Counted from the first letter of the stretch, positions 1-5,736 are shown. The stretch is 5,736 nucleotides of DNA from Nitrospirota bacterium (GCA_021844275.1 JAKBTR010000056.1:1-5736); one strand, 5' to 3'. Notes: generated from the sequence alone by a model not told the origin. Numbers and translations are program-made.

Positions 1-2797
1 TCTGGATTGCTACACCGAAGAGGGCAATAAATCCGATGGAGGCGGGAACGCTCAAATATTCCCCGAAACTCCGGAGTGCCAGGATCCCTCCGACCAAAGA
101 GAATGGAATATTCAGCAGTATAAGCAGAGTGTAAAGGAGAGATCGGAAATTCCCGTACAACAGGATAAAGACCAGTAGAAGCGCTAGCGGAAGGAGTATG
201 CGCAACCTGTCGAGAGTAATTCGGGTGTTCTGGAACTCTCCTCCGTATTCCAGACGGATTCCTCTGGGCGGGGGCAAATGTTTTTTGATTTTCGCTCTGA
301 TTTCCGCCACCACATGACTCGTCGCCCGATTTCGGATGTTGAACTGGACCATCATGAGCCGGCTCCCGTTTTCATGAAAAATCCGGGACGGGCCGATCAC
401 TTTTTGTATGACGGCGAGTTGACCGAGAGGTACGGTGACGCCTTTCGGGGTCGTGATCAGAATGGAACGGATCCGGCCAATGGAGATCCGGTCTTTTTTC
501 CGGAACCGGACGTGCAGGTTGTAGCGCCGAACACCCTTGATCACCTGAGACGTGACCCCATCCGGGCCAATGCCCATCGAAACGATCCGGTCGACCGCGG
601 ACACACTGAGTCCATATTGCGCCAGCGCGGCATGATCGATGCGAATATCGATGTAAGGCTGTCCTGTTATTCTCTGAATAGTGACAGAATATACGCCTCG
701 CACGTTTTTAAGAAGCCCTGAAAGATTTTCCGAATAGGAGGAAAGAGTCTTCAGCTGGTCTCCAAAGACTTTTACGGCCACCATGGCCTTCACTCCGGAT
801 ACCATTTCATCAATTCTTTCCTGTATCGGTTGAGAGAGATCAAAGGATACAGATGGAAGGGTATCGTCCAGTTTTTTCTCCATTTGCCCCACCAGTTCCT
901 GCTTTGACAATCGAGGCGGCCACTCCTTTCGTGGACGAAGCTGGACGAAGATTTCCGTATGGGAAGGAACATCCGTATCCGTTCCCGACTGGGCCCTTCC
1001 GATCCGGGACTGGGTCATTTCGACTTCCGGAAAGGACAACAGGATCCGGTTGATCACCCGACTGGCCTGAGTCGTTTCCACCATTGATGCCGAAGGCCAC
1101 AGGTCCGCCAAAACCAGAATCGACCCTTCATCCATCACAGGAATGAATTCCGTCCCCGTTCGGAAGAACATCCACAGGGAGATTCCGACAAAAACGATCC
1201 CGACTGCGATGACCGTCCGCCCCCGGTGAAGCAGCTTTTTCAGCAAGGCCACATATGTCTTCTGGATAAAGTGAAACAGGGCTTCCCCGATCTTTTCCAT
1301 ATGACCTGTCTTGCCATTGCGAAAGAAACTCATCATGACGGGGACGAAGGTCAGGGAAAGGACCAGGGAAGATCCAAGAGCCAGCAAAATCGACGTCGCC
1401 ATAGGGAAAAACATCTTGCCGGGGATCCCCGGCAAGAAGAGGATAGGAATGAATACCGATGAAATGATGGCGATGGAAAACAGGATGGGACGGACAACTT
1501 CTCCCGAAGCACCGGCGATTTCCTCTTTCCCCAGGGGAATGCCTCTCTCCCATTGATGGCGCTCGATATTCTCCGCCATGACGATGGACGCGTCGACCAT
1601 CATGCCGATCCCGATCACGATTCCGCCCATGGACATGAGATCCGCCGCCATATGAAGACGCTGCATCAGAAAGAACGTCACCAGTATCGAGACCGGAAGA
1701 GTGACGGCAACGACGGAAGCGGCCCAGATTCTTCCGAGAAAGACAATCAGGACGAGGATGACCAGGACGCTTCCTTCCACAAGGGCATGGATGACCGTAT
1801 GGATGGCTTTCAGAATCAGAGGCGCGGAAGAGTAGTATGCGTGGATGCGGACATGGTCTGGAAGAAGATGGGTGTTGATTTCATGGACTTTGGACTGGAG
1901 GCGGGACAGGACATCCAGGGCATTTTCCCCCCTCAGCATGACGACGGTTCCCTTGACGACTTCGCGGTCCCCAGCCAAAGCATTTCCCCGTCGCACTTCC
2001 GGCAGGATCTTGACCACCGCGATATCTCGAATCAGGACGGGAACACCCTGCCTGGTCGCAACGACAATCGATTCGATATCCTGTCGGGAGCGAATCCGTC
2101 CTATCCCTCGAACAATATAAGACTCGCCACCAACATCAACATACCCTCCACCGACATTTTCGTTATTCGTCGACAAAGCATTTGCCACCTGATCGAGAGA
2201 CAGGTGAAAAGCCAGAAGGCGATAGGGATCGATATTGACAAAATACGCCTTGACATATCCGCCATAGGAAAGTACCCCCGCGACTCCACGCACGGTCAGA
2301 AGGGCCCTCTTCACAATCCAGTCCTGATAGGTCCGGAGCTTCATCAGGTCGACACCCGGTCCTTCCAGCGTATACCGGAATATATTTCCCGTCGGCGTCG
2401 ATACGGCCCCTAAAGTCGGGGATACCCCGGGCGGCAGCGCGGTACGGGATTCGGACAATCGTTCCATGACAAGAGTTCTGGCCCGGTAAATATCCATACT
2501 GTTGCGAAACACGATCGTTACGGAAGAGAGTCCGAAAAGCGTCTTGGACCGGATCAAAACGACTCCGGGCAAACCGTTCATCTCGGTCTCGATCGTATAG
2601 GTGATCTGCTTTTCGATTTCCACAGGAGCGATACCTGGTGCTTCCGTCAGGACGGTCACCGAAACCGGTGAAACGTCTGGCAAAGCATCGACAGCGAGGG
2701 ACTGCAGGGAGATAACTCCGGCCCCAGACAGAAGGAGGACAAGCAGAATGACGAGAAGACGGTTGTCGAGGATTTTATCGAAAAAACGGTTCTTCAT
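1..2797 (-). CDS. Heavy-metal-type RND efflux pump, CzcA/CusA family (3' end outside window)
   Basis: Inner-membrane proton-driven RND transporter of the heavy-metal efflux (HME) branch. It should take substrate from periplasm or membrane and pass it to an outer-membrane channel with the adaptor encoded just upstream. The open frame runs 932 codons without a stop from the ATG at 2797; family members are about 1030-1060 residues, so roughly the last 100 are missing. Visible landmarks: TM1 at about 12-31; VDALPDVSP at 36-44; NGLPGV near 90; TM2-TM6 between about 341 and 485, with MVDASIVMAEN in TM4 (Asp402, Glu409); TM7 at 528-546; MDEGS at 555-559; LSQPIQ at 654-659; TM8 at 864-884; and GFIALFGVA in TM10 at the edge. 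Asp402/Glu409 match the proton-relay pair D408/E415 of CzcA and D405/E412 of CusA. The DFG aspartate of CzcA TM4 is glycine here, and the three CusA substrate methionines are replaced (Leu563, His613, Glu664). The substrate is therefore unclear, and neither czcA nor cusA is assigned. Confidence 0.96.
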   Translation of the reverse strand, partial: MKNRFFDKILDNRLLVILLVLLLSGAGVISLQSLAVDALPDVSPVSVTVLTEAPGIAPVEIEKQITYTIETEMNGLPGVVLIRSKTLFGLSSVTIVFRNSMDIYRARTLVMERLSESRTALPPGVSPTLGAVSTPTGNIFRYTLEGPGVDLMKLRTYQDWIVKRALLTVRGVAGVLSYGGYVKAYFVNIDPYRLLAFHLSLDQVANALSTNNENVGGGYVDVGGESYIVRGIGRIRSRQDIESIVVATRQGVPVLIRDIAVVKILPEVRRGNALAGDREVVKGTVVMLRGENALDVLSRLQSKVHEINTHLLPDHVRIHAYYSSAPLILKAIHTVIHALVEGSVLVILVLIVFLGRIWAASVVAVTLPVSILVTFFLMQRLHMAADLMSMGGIVIGIGMMVDASIVMAENIERHQWERGIPLGKEEIAGASGEVVRPILFSIAIISSVFIPILFLPGIPGKMFFPMATSILLALGSSLVLSLTFVPVMMSFFRNGKTGHMEKIGEALFHFIQKTYVALLKKLLHRGRTVIAVGIVFVGISLWMFFRTGTEFIPVMDEGSILVLADLWPSASMVETTQASRVINRILLSFPEVEMTQSRIGRAQSGTDTDVPSHTEIFVQLRPRKEWPPRLSKQELVGQMEKKLDDTLPSVSFDLSQPIQERIDEMVSGVKAMVAVKVFGDQLKTLSSYSENLSGLLKNVRGVYSVTIQRITGQPYIDIRIDHAALAQYGLSVSAVDRIVSMGIGPDGVTSQVIKGVRRYNLHVRFRKKDRISIGRIRSILITTPKGVTVPLGQLAVIQKVIGPSRIFHENGSRLMMVQFNIRNRATSHVVAEIRAKIKKHLPPPRGIRLEYGGEFQNTRITLDRLRILLPLALLLVFILLYGNFRSLLYTLLILLNIPFSLVGGILALRSFGEYLSVPASIGFIALFGVAIQ
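2794..2797 (-). other. ATGA stop/start overlap coupling adaptor and pump
   Basis: The pump ATG (2795-2797) and the adaptor TGA (2794-2796) share bases as ATGA. The roughly 20 bases before the pump ATG (ccgccgacgatcc just upstream) hold no recognisable Shine-Dalgarno. Pump translation therefore probably depends on ribosomes finishing the adaptor and re-initiating. Overlap seen directly; coupling inferred. Confidence 0.85.
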
Positions 2798-3915
2798 GGA
2801 TCGTCGGCGGAATGGCTGGTCACTTTCTCGAATTGTGCCTTGAGCCAGAAACCGTTCTGGTCCACGATCCGGACAGTGGATGGCAAGTGGTCACGAACAG
2901 GGACCAGTCCGGACTCCGAGTGTCCGGCCTTCACCGGAACCATCTGGTATGTCCCTTTCGAACGCTCCACGAACAGAACGTCCTTCCCCTGTTCGAGAAA
3001 CACAGCCTCTCGCGGAACCCAAAGGTGACGCCCCTTGTAAGGGACCAGGAGATGAACGGACACGTACATGCCGGGACGAAGAAGAAGATGGCGGTTCTTG
3101 AAGATTCCCCGGACAAGAACCGTTCGGGTCTTGGGGTCTGCCGTCGGACTGATATAGGTGATATGCCCCCACATCCGCTTATTCGACTCCGGTATCCGGA
3201 CCTCCATCCGGTCCCCCACCTTCATACCTTTCATGTCCTGCTGGTAGACATGCCCGTTGACACGAATCCAGTCCATGTTTCCGATCGTGAAGAGGCGGTC
3301 CCCCGAATAGACGGTTTGTCCGGAGATGGCGTTCTTGACCAGCACATATCCGTCCAGGTCGGATCGCATCTTCAGATAGCGGGAGATGAGGCCCGTTTTT
3401 CGGAGGCGGTCGATTTCCGGTCGGGCAACTCCGAGGTTGACAAGCTTCATCACCGCAGCCTGAATGATCTTTTGAGACAGGTCCCGGCTGGCGAGATCCG
3501 TCCCGCTGACAGATGCGAGTTTGATCGATTGCAGGTATTCCTGCTGGGCTTCGATATAGTCCGGACTGAAAAGCGTCGCCAGAAGCTGATCCTTCACAAC
3601 GTGATCGCCGGTATCCGCATACACTTTCCTCACGCGGCCAAAAATCTGGTTACTGGCCCCCAGGGATCGGACCGTCACATAACTGACCCTGTCGTCAATC
3701 AGGGCCACGACACCGGATACATGAATGCGATGATTGCCGTGCCTTGGCCCGTAGAGACGGGATCCGATGCCCAAAGAGCGAACAACCTTGGGGGAAAGGG
3801 TTATAACGGTCCCGTCAGACGGCAGTGTATCGGCGATCGCAACACCCGTCTCCAGAAGAAAAGACATCAGGAAAGACACGACCAGGACCTCGAGAGCCCT
3901 AAAAATCCACCCCAT
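2794..3915 (-). CDS. Periplasmic adaptor (membrane fusion) subunit of RND efflux pump, CusB/CzcB type
   Basis: Adaptor linking the RND pump to an outer-membrane channel. It has 373 residues, slightly shorter than E. coli CusB. A hydrophobic N-terminal segment (about 7-21) ends in VAIA before Asp29, a likely signal-peptidase I site; there is no lipobox cysteine. Further along: a first half of the lipoyl/barrel-sandwich domain at about 60-115 (GRVRKVYADTGDHVVKDQLL); a helical hairpin at about 117-180 (SPDYIEAQQEYLQS, then MKLVNLGVARPEI); the second lipoyl half at about 185-212 (DGYVLVKNAISGQTVYSGD); a beta-barrel at about 215-290 with SPTADPKTRTVLVRG and LRPGMYVSV; and a membrane-proximal part to the end (VPREAVFLEQGKDVLFVE). 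All are hallmarks of HlyD/CusB-like adaptors. The start is supported by AGAAAGG seven bases before the ATG. It overlaps the pump gene by four bases, so the two form one operon. The methionine-rich N-terminal copper site of CusB is not present. Confidence 0.95.
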   Translation of the reverse strand: MGWIFRALEVLVVSFLMSFLLETGVAIADTLPSDGTVITLSPKVVRSLGIGSRLYGPRHGNHRIHVSGVVALIDDRVSYVTVRSLGASNQIFGRVRKVYADTGDHVVKDQLLATLFSPDYIEAQQEYLQSIKLASVSGTDLASRDLSQKIIQAAVMKLVNLGVARPEIDRLRKTGLISRYLKMRSDLDGYVLVKNAISGQTVYSGDRLFTIGNMDWIRVNGHVYQQDMKGMKVGDRMEVRIPESNKRMWGHITYISPTADPKTRTVLVRGIFKNRHLLLRPGMYVSVHLLVPYKGRHLWVPREAVFLEQGKDVLFVERSKGTYQMVPVKAGHSESGLVPVRDHLPSTVRIVDQNGFWLKAQFEKVTSHSADDP

Positions 3916-3922
3916 TCAAGAA

Positions 3923-3929
3923 CCTTTCT
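3923..3929 (-). promoter_or_regulatory. Ribosome-binding site of the adaptor gene
   Basis: On the minus strand AGAAAGG is followed by seven bases (ttcttga) and the ATG at 3915. This is good spacing and supports the chosen start, which also places a complete signal peptide at the N-terminus. Confidence 0.7.
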
Positions 3930-4031
3930 GAAACATAAGCATTCGAAAAGACAACGGGAAAGATTCTTTAGTAAACCTTATCTCTTTACGCTGACGCACA
4001 AGGACATATGCAAAATCGACTGCACCTTAAT

Positions 4032-4061
4032 GAGCCTTCCATCAACAGCAGGAGAAGGCTC
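4032..4061. repeat. 8-bp inverted repeat (hairpin) in the tyrS-adaptor gap
   Basis: GAGCCTTC (4032-4039) and GAAGGCTC (4054-4061) are perfect inverted copies around a 14-base loop. In the minus direction it lies about 70-100 bases past the tyrS stop. The tail after the stem there is attaaggtgcag, without a T run, so it is a poor intrinsic terminator. In the plus direction the tail (gatttatgataat) is AT-rich but not a T run. It may help tyrS 3' end formation or be a leader element of the pump operon; neither is shown. Confidence 0.5.
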
Positions 4062-4074
4062 GATTTATGATAAT

Positions 4075-4091
4075 ACTATACCCCACTATAC
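4075..4091. repeat. Direct repeat ACTATAC, 10-bp period
   Basis: ACTATAC occurs at 4075-4081 and 4085-4091, separated by CCC, so the copies start exactly 10 bp apart, one helical turn. On the minus strand this reads GTATAGT twice, upstream of the adaptor gene. Spacing of this kind suits an operator bound by a dimeric response regulator, and each copy also contains a TATAGT that could serve as a -10 box. No matching -35 was found. The function is conjecture. Confidence 0.4.
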
Positions 4092-4133
4092 AAAATAAAG
4101 AGACCGTCCATAGCCACTTTCGAGGGATAATAT

Positions 4134-5342
4134 TCAGACTACTGGCTCTATCGGCCGCACGCGACAGTAAAAACGCTTGCCAACTTTCAGAAGGTCGTTT
4201 TCGGGATCGACCGTCAGAAAAGGGTCCCGAACGGTTTCGCCATTCCAGTCTACGGCGCCTTGACGAATGAGTTGCTTGGCCTGGCTCTCGCTTTTTGCGG
4301 CACCGGACAACACCATGACCGTGGACAGTCTGAAAGGGGCTTCTCCTTCCAGATGGCAGACGGGTATCTCTTCCGGAACTTCCTTCCGGGAAAAAACCCT
4401 TTCAAAAGACTCCACCGCCTGAAGAGCGTTTTCCTCTCCATGAAACTGGGAAACCACCGATCTGGCCATCCGGGCTTTGGCGTCACGAGGATGAAGCCGG
4501 ACGATGTCTCCCGGATCGAGGTCGGTCAAAAGGGTGGTATAAGAAACGATCAGATCGTCCGGAATAGACATGAGCCGACCGAACATATCGTCCGGTGTGT
4601 CTTCCAGGGCAACAGCATTTTTCAGGCTCTTGCTCATCTTCTTTTCTCCGTCGAGCCCAACCAGAAGAGGAAGGGTTATGACAACCTGCGGCTCTTTTTG
4701 GTGCTGGCGCAACAGGTCCCGACCGACCAGAAGATTAAAGAGCTGATCCGACCCCCCAAGTTCAACGTCGCTTTCAAGAACAACCGAATCGTATCCCTGC
4801 ATCAAAGGGTAGAGAAGCTCGTGCAGATGTATCGGAAGTCGTTCGGCCATCCTTTTCTGGAAATCGTCCCTCTCCAGGAATCGGGCCACCGTCTGAAGTC
4901 CCGCCAGACGGACAAGGCCGTCCACCCCGAGTCGATTCATCCAGGAGCTGTTAAAAACCACTTGTGTCTTTTCCGGCACCAGGATCCGGAAGACCTGTTT
5001 CTCGTAAGTTTTCGCATTCTCGGCAATCTGCTCCGGACTGATAGGCTTTCGAATTTCCGAACGGCCCGTCGGATCTCCGATAAAGGCCGTAAAATCACCG
5101 ATGACAAACTGGACAATGTGTCCCATATCCTGAAATTGTCGCAGTTTCTTGAGAAGGACGAAGTGGCCGAGATGCAGATCGGGGGAAGTCGGGTCGAAAC
5201 CGGCCTTTACCTTAAGCGGGATCCCTGTCTGGTGAGATTTTTCGAGCTTTTTCTCAAAATCTTCTCCCACATACAGATCCACAATACCTCTTTTGAGGAT
5301 CGGAAGCGCCTGCACGGGAGATACGATCGAAGTGGAATTCAT
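4134..5342 (-). CDS. tyrS: Tyrosyl-tRNA synthetase
   Basis: Class I aminoacyl-tRNA synthetase charging tRNA-Tyr with tyrosine in the cytoplasm; 402 residues, normal for the family. The Rossmann catalytic domain carries the HIGH-type signature HLGH at 57-60 inside AGFDPTSPDLHLGH, then IGDFTAFIGDPTGRS at 81-95, LYPLMQGYDSVVL with ELGGSDQLFN at about 178-203 (tyrosine/ATP-site region), and the KMSKS loop exactly as KMSKS at 235-239. A C-terminal S4-like RNA-binding domain spans about 336-395. The FDPTSPDLHLGH and FQDMGH style resembles the Thermus-type TyrS rather than E. coli TyrS. The ATG at 5342 gives an N-terminus of the usual length. Oddly, only AAGG touching the ATG is near it, whereas a better Shine-Dalgarno (AAAGGAG, 5395-5401) lies 52 bases upstream behind a hairpin. 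An in-frame ATT at 5387 would add 15 residues but is not needed for the fold. Confidence 0.97.
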   Translation of the reverse strand: MNSTSIVSPVQALPILKRGIVDLYVGEDFEKKLEKSHQTGIPLKVKAGFDPTSPDLHLGHFVLLKKLRQFQDMGHIVQFVIGDFTAFIGDPTGRSEIRKPISPEQIAENAKTYEKQVFRILVPEKTQVVFNSSWMNRLGVDGLVRLAGLQTVARFLERDDFQKRMAERLPIHLHELLYPLMQGYDSVVLESDVELGGSDQLFNLLVGRDLLRQHQKEPQVVITLPLLVGLDGEKKMSKSLKNAVALEDTPDDMFGRLMSIPDDLIVSYTTLLTDLDPGDIVRLHPRDAKARMARSVVSQFHGEENALQAVESFERVFSRKEVPEEIPVCHLEGEAPFRLSTVMVLSGAAKSESQAKQLIRQGAVDWNGETVRDPFLTVDPENDLLKVGKRFYCRVRPIEPVV

Positions 5343-5349
5343 CCTTGGC

Positions 5350-5391
5350 GCGCATTGGAAACCTCGCTCTTCAGGGCGAAGAGGAATGCGC
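5350..5391 (-). promoter_or_regulatory. Hairpin in the tyrS 5' leader
   Basis: In the minus-strand transcript GCGCAUU (5391-5385) pairs perfectly with AAUGCGC (5356-5350). Inside it CUCUUC (5383-5378) pairs with GAAGAG (5372-5367) around loop GCCCU, with a one-sided 10-base bulge. The structure ends seven bases before the tyrS ATG and begins three bases after AAAGGAG. If it forms, it brings that site to about 10 bases from the ATG. Pairing is read directly; the regulatory role is inferred. It is too short for a T-box and has none of its features. Confidence 0.55.
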
Positions 5392-5394
5392 CTT

Positions 5395-5401
5395 CTCCTT
5401 T
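5395..5401 (-). promoter_or_regulatory. Shine-Dalgarno AAAGGAG upstream of tyrS
   Basis: AAAGGAG on the minus strand is the only strong ribosome-binding motif before tyrS. It lies 52 bases from the annotated ATG but seven bases from an in-frame ATT codon (5385-5387). It either works through the intervening hairpin or serves a non-canonical start. Confidence 0.5.
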
Positions 5402-5405
5402 CTGT

Positions 5406-5434
5406 TTGACATTTTAATCATTCAAATATAGAAT
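5406..5434 (+). promoter_or_regulatory. Near-consensus sigma70-type promoter for tnpB
   Basis: TTGACA (5406-5411) matches the -35 consensus completely. After a 17-base spacer, TAGAAT (5429-5434) matches the -10 at five of six positions. The expected transcription start, about seven bases after the -10, falls at about 5441-5442, essentially on the tnpB ATG. Confidence 0.6.
5411..5416 (-). promoter_or_regulatory. Possible -10 box of tyrS
   Basis: TAAAAT on the minus strand (5416 down to 5411) matches TATAAT at five of six positions and would start transcription just before the AAAGGAG site. No good -35 lies 16-18 bases upstream. The box overlaps the -35 of the opposing tnpB promoter by one base. 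Confidence 0.3.
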
Positions 5435-5736
5435 AACGATTATGAAGATAACAGTCAACCTCAAACTGAATCCGACGGAAGAACAAGCGAAGGTTCTCTT
5501 CGAGACGCTCGAAGCCTGCAACGCTCTTTGCAACGATCTGTCCCGCTTTGCCTTCGAAACGAAGACCTTCGGCCAGTTTTCCCTCCACAAGGCGAAATAC
5601 CGTGAGATAAGAGAATCTTCTCCTCTTTCCTCCCAGATGATTGTCCGGTGCTTTGCAAAAGTCTCCGATTCCTACCGGGCCGATCGAACCACCGTCCATA
5701 CGTTCCGCAAATGGGCGGCACAGCCTTACGACGACC
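5418..5736 (+). mobile_element. IS200/IS605-family (IS1341-like) element, left part; boundary approximate
   Basis: The tnpB start marks a transposon of this family entering from the right. No tnpA (Y1 transposase) is seen on the left, so this may be a tnpB-only element, though a tnpA to the right cannot be excluded. IS605-type ends lack terminal inverted repeats and do not duplicate their target, so the left boundary cannot be fixed. The start given here is simply the base after TTTAA (5413-5417), a sequence known as target-adjacent motif for some TnpB proteins. Confidence 0.4.
5442..5736 (+). CDS. tnpB: TnpB, RNA-guided nuclease of IS200/IS605 family (N-terminal part, cut by window edge)
   Basis: The first 98 codons of a TnpB (OrfB)-like protein, the ancestor family of Cas12, which cuts DNA using a guide RNA made from the element's right end and helps keep the transposon at its site. 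It begins MKITVNLKLNPTEEQAKVLF, then ACNALCNDLS and a LHKAKYREIRE segment, followed by SSQMIVRCFAKVSDSYRAD and HTFRKW. This order is typical of the helix-turn-helix/WED N-terminal region of a TnpB subgroup starting with K-L-x-P-T-x-x-Q. The RuvC catalytic residues and zinc finger, usually past residue 180, are outside the window, so activity cannot be judged. The ATG is the only reasonable start: an in-frame TAA lies at 5415-5417 and no ATG, GTG or TTG occurs between. No Shine-Dalgarno precedes it. It diverges from tyrS with 99 bases between them. Confidence 0.88.
   Translation, partial: MKITVNLKLNPTEEQAKVLFETLEACNALCNDLSRFAFETKTFGQFSLHKAKYREIRESSPLSSQMIVRCFAKVSDSYRADRTTVHTFRKWAAQPYDD

Larger units (their letters stand above)
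3916..4133. other. Intergenic region between tyrS and the pump operon
   Basis: This 218-bp AT-rich gap contains no credible gene on either strand. It should hold the tyrS transcript end and, if the pump operon is independently controlled, its promoter and operator. Besides the direct repeat and the hairpin, a TTGCAT at about 4007-4012 (minus) has only a poor -10 partner 17 bases downstream, and a small palindrome AAAGATTCTTT lies at 3959-3969. No known metal-regulator box (for example a MerR-type operator) was recognised. Confidence 0.5.

Noticed and set aside
1128..1553. A 141-codon minus-strand frame inside the pump gene, possibly indicating a frameshift
   Set aside because: Codon-by-codon reading of the pump frame across this stretch is unbroken and gives the expected TM4-TM7 region, so the other frame is spurious.
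1553..2413. A 286-codon plus-strand open frame opposite the RND pump
   Set aside because: The product is very rich in Asp, His and Arg with no domain, and the opposite strand is a continuous RND transporter with the expected membrane segments.
2812..4098. A 428-codon open frame on the plus strand, opposite the adaptor gene
   Set aside because: It is antisense to a clear adaptor with signal peptide, domain motifs and ribosome site. Its translation (many His, Arg, Asp, no domain pattern) looks like a shadow of the real gene.
3916..4133. A CRISPR array, tRNA or small protein gene in the tyrS-adaptor gap
   Set aside because: Only one short two-copy repeat is present. No cloverleaf fold could be drawn and no frame has a start with a ribosome site and reasonable length.
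5343..5404. T-box riboswitch for tyrS
   Set aside because: A T-box needs a long leader with a specifier loop and a conserved T-box bulge plus terminator/antiterminator. The leader here is only about 60 bases, with one hairpin and no such motif.
4260..5417. A 385-codon open frame on the plus strand, opposite tyrS
   Set aside because: It mirrors tyrS almost end to end; the minus strand carries unmistakable HLGH and KMSKS motifs, and the antisense product shows no recognisable fold or family pattern.
5418..5721. Minus-strand open frames of 86-93 codons opposite tnpB
   Set aside because: The plus strand gives a clear TnpB N-terminus; the minus frames have no ribosome site and no similarity pattern.

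Overview
This window holds three genes on the minus strand and the start of a fourth on the plus strand. The order from right to left is: the beginning of a TnpB gene of the IS200/IS605 family (plus strand, cut by the right edge), tyrosyl-tRNA synthetase (minus), a periplasmic adaptor (membrane fusion) protein (minus), and a heavy-metal-type RND efflux pump (minus, cut by the left edge). All three minus-strand frames were translated through and show no frameshift or internal stop.

The RND pump and its adaptor imply a Gram-negative (diderm) cell with a tripartite envelope exporter. Base composition is moderately GC-rich. The TyrS is of the Thermus-like bacterial type. A metal-exposed, acidophile-like bacterium such as Leptospirillum (Nitrospirota) would fit the overall impression, but this is inference from gene style and not a demonstrated assignment.

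Layout: 1-2797, RND transporter, missing about its last 100 residues. 2794-3915, adaptor, whose stop codon overlaps the pump's start codon as ATGA. 3916-4133, an intergenic region with a 10-bp-spaced direct repeat and an 8-bp inverted repeat; it is the likely place for tyrS 3' end formation and for control of the pump operon. 4134-5342, tyrS. 5343-5441, a compact divergent control region holding the tyrS leader (a distant Shine-Dalgarno, a stable-looking hairpin, then ATG) and a near-consensus promoter for the plus-strand tnpB. 5442-5736, the first 98 codons of tnpB.

Functionally, adaptor and RND pump form the inner-membrane and periplasmic parts of a metal or drug exporter; no outer-membrane channel gene is in view. 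TyrS is an unrelated housekeeping gene. TnpB is the RNA-guided nuclease of a transposon inserted next to tyrS; its 3' end and guide-RNA region lie outside the window. The points most worth a second look are the tyrS translation start, where a hairpin separates a good ribosome-binding site from the ATG, the apparently leaderless tnpB with its strong promoter, and the pump's unusual set of metal-path residues. No wholly new multi-gene system is visible.
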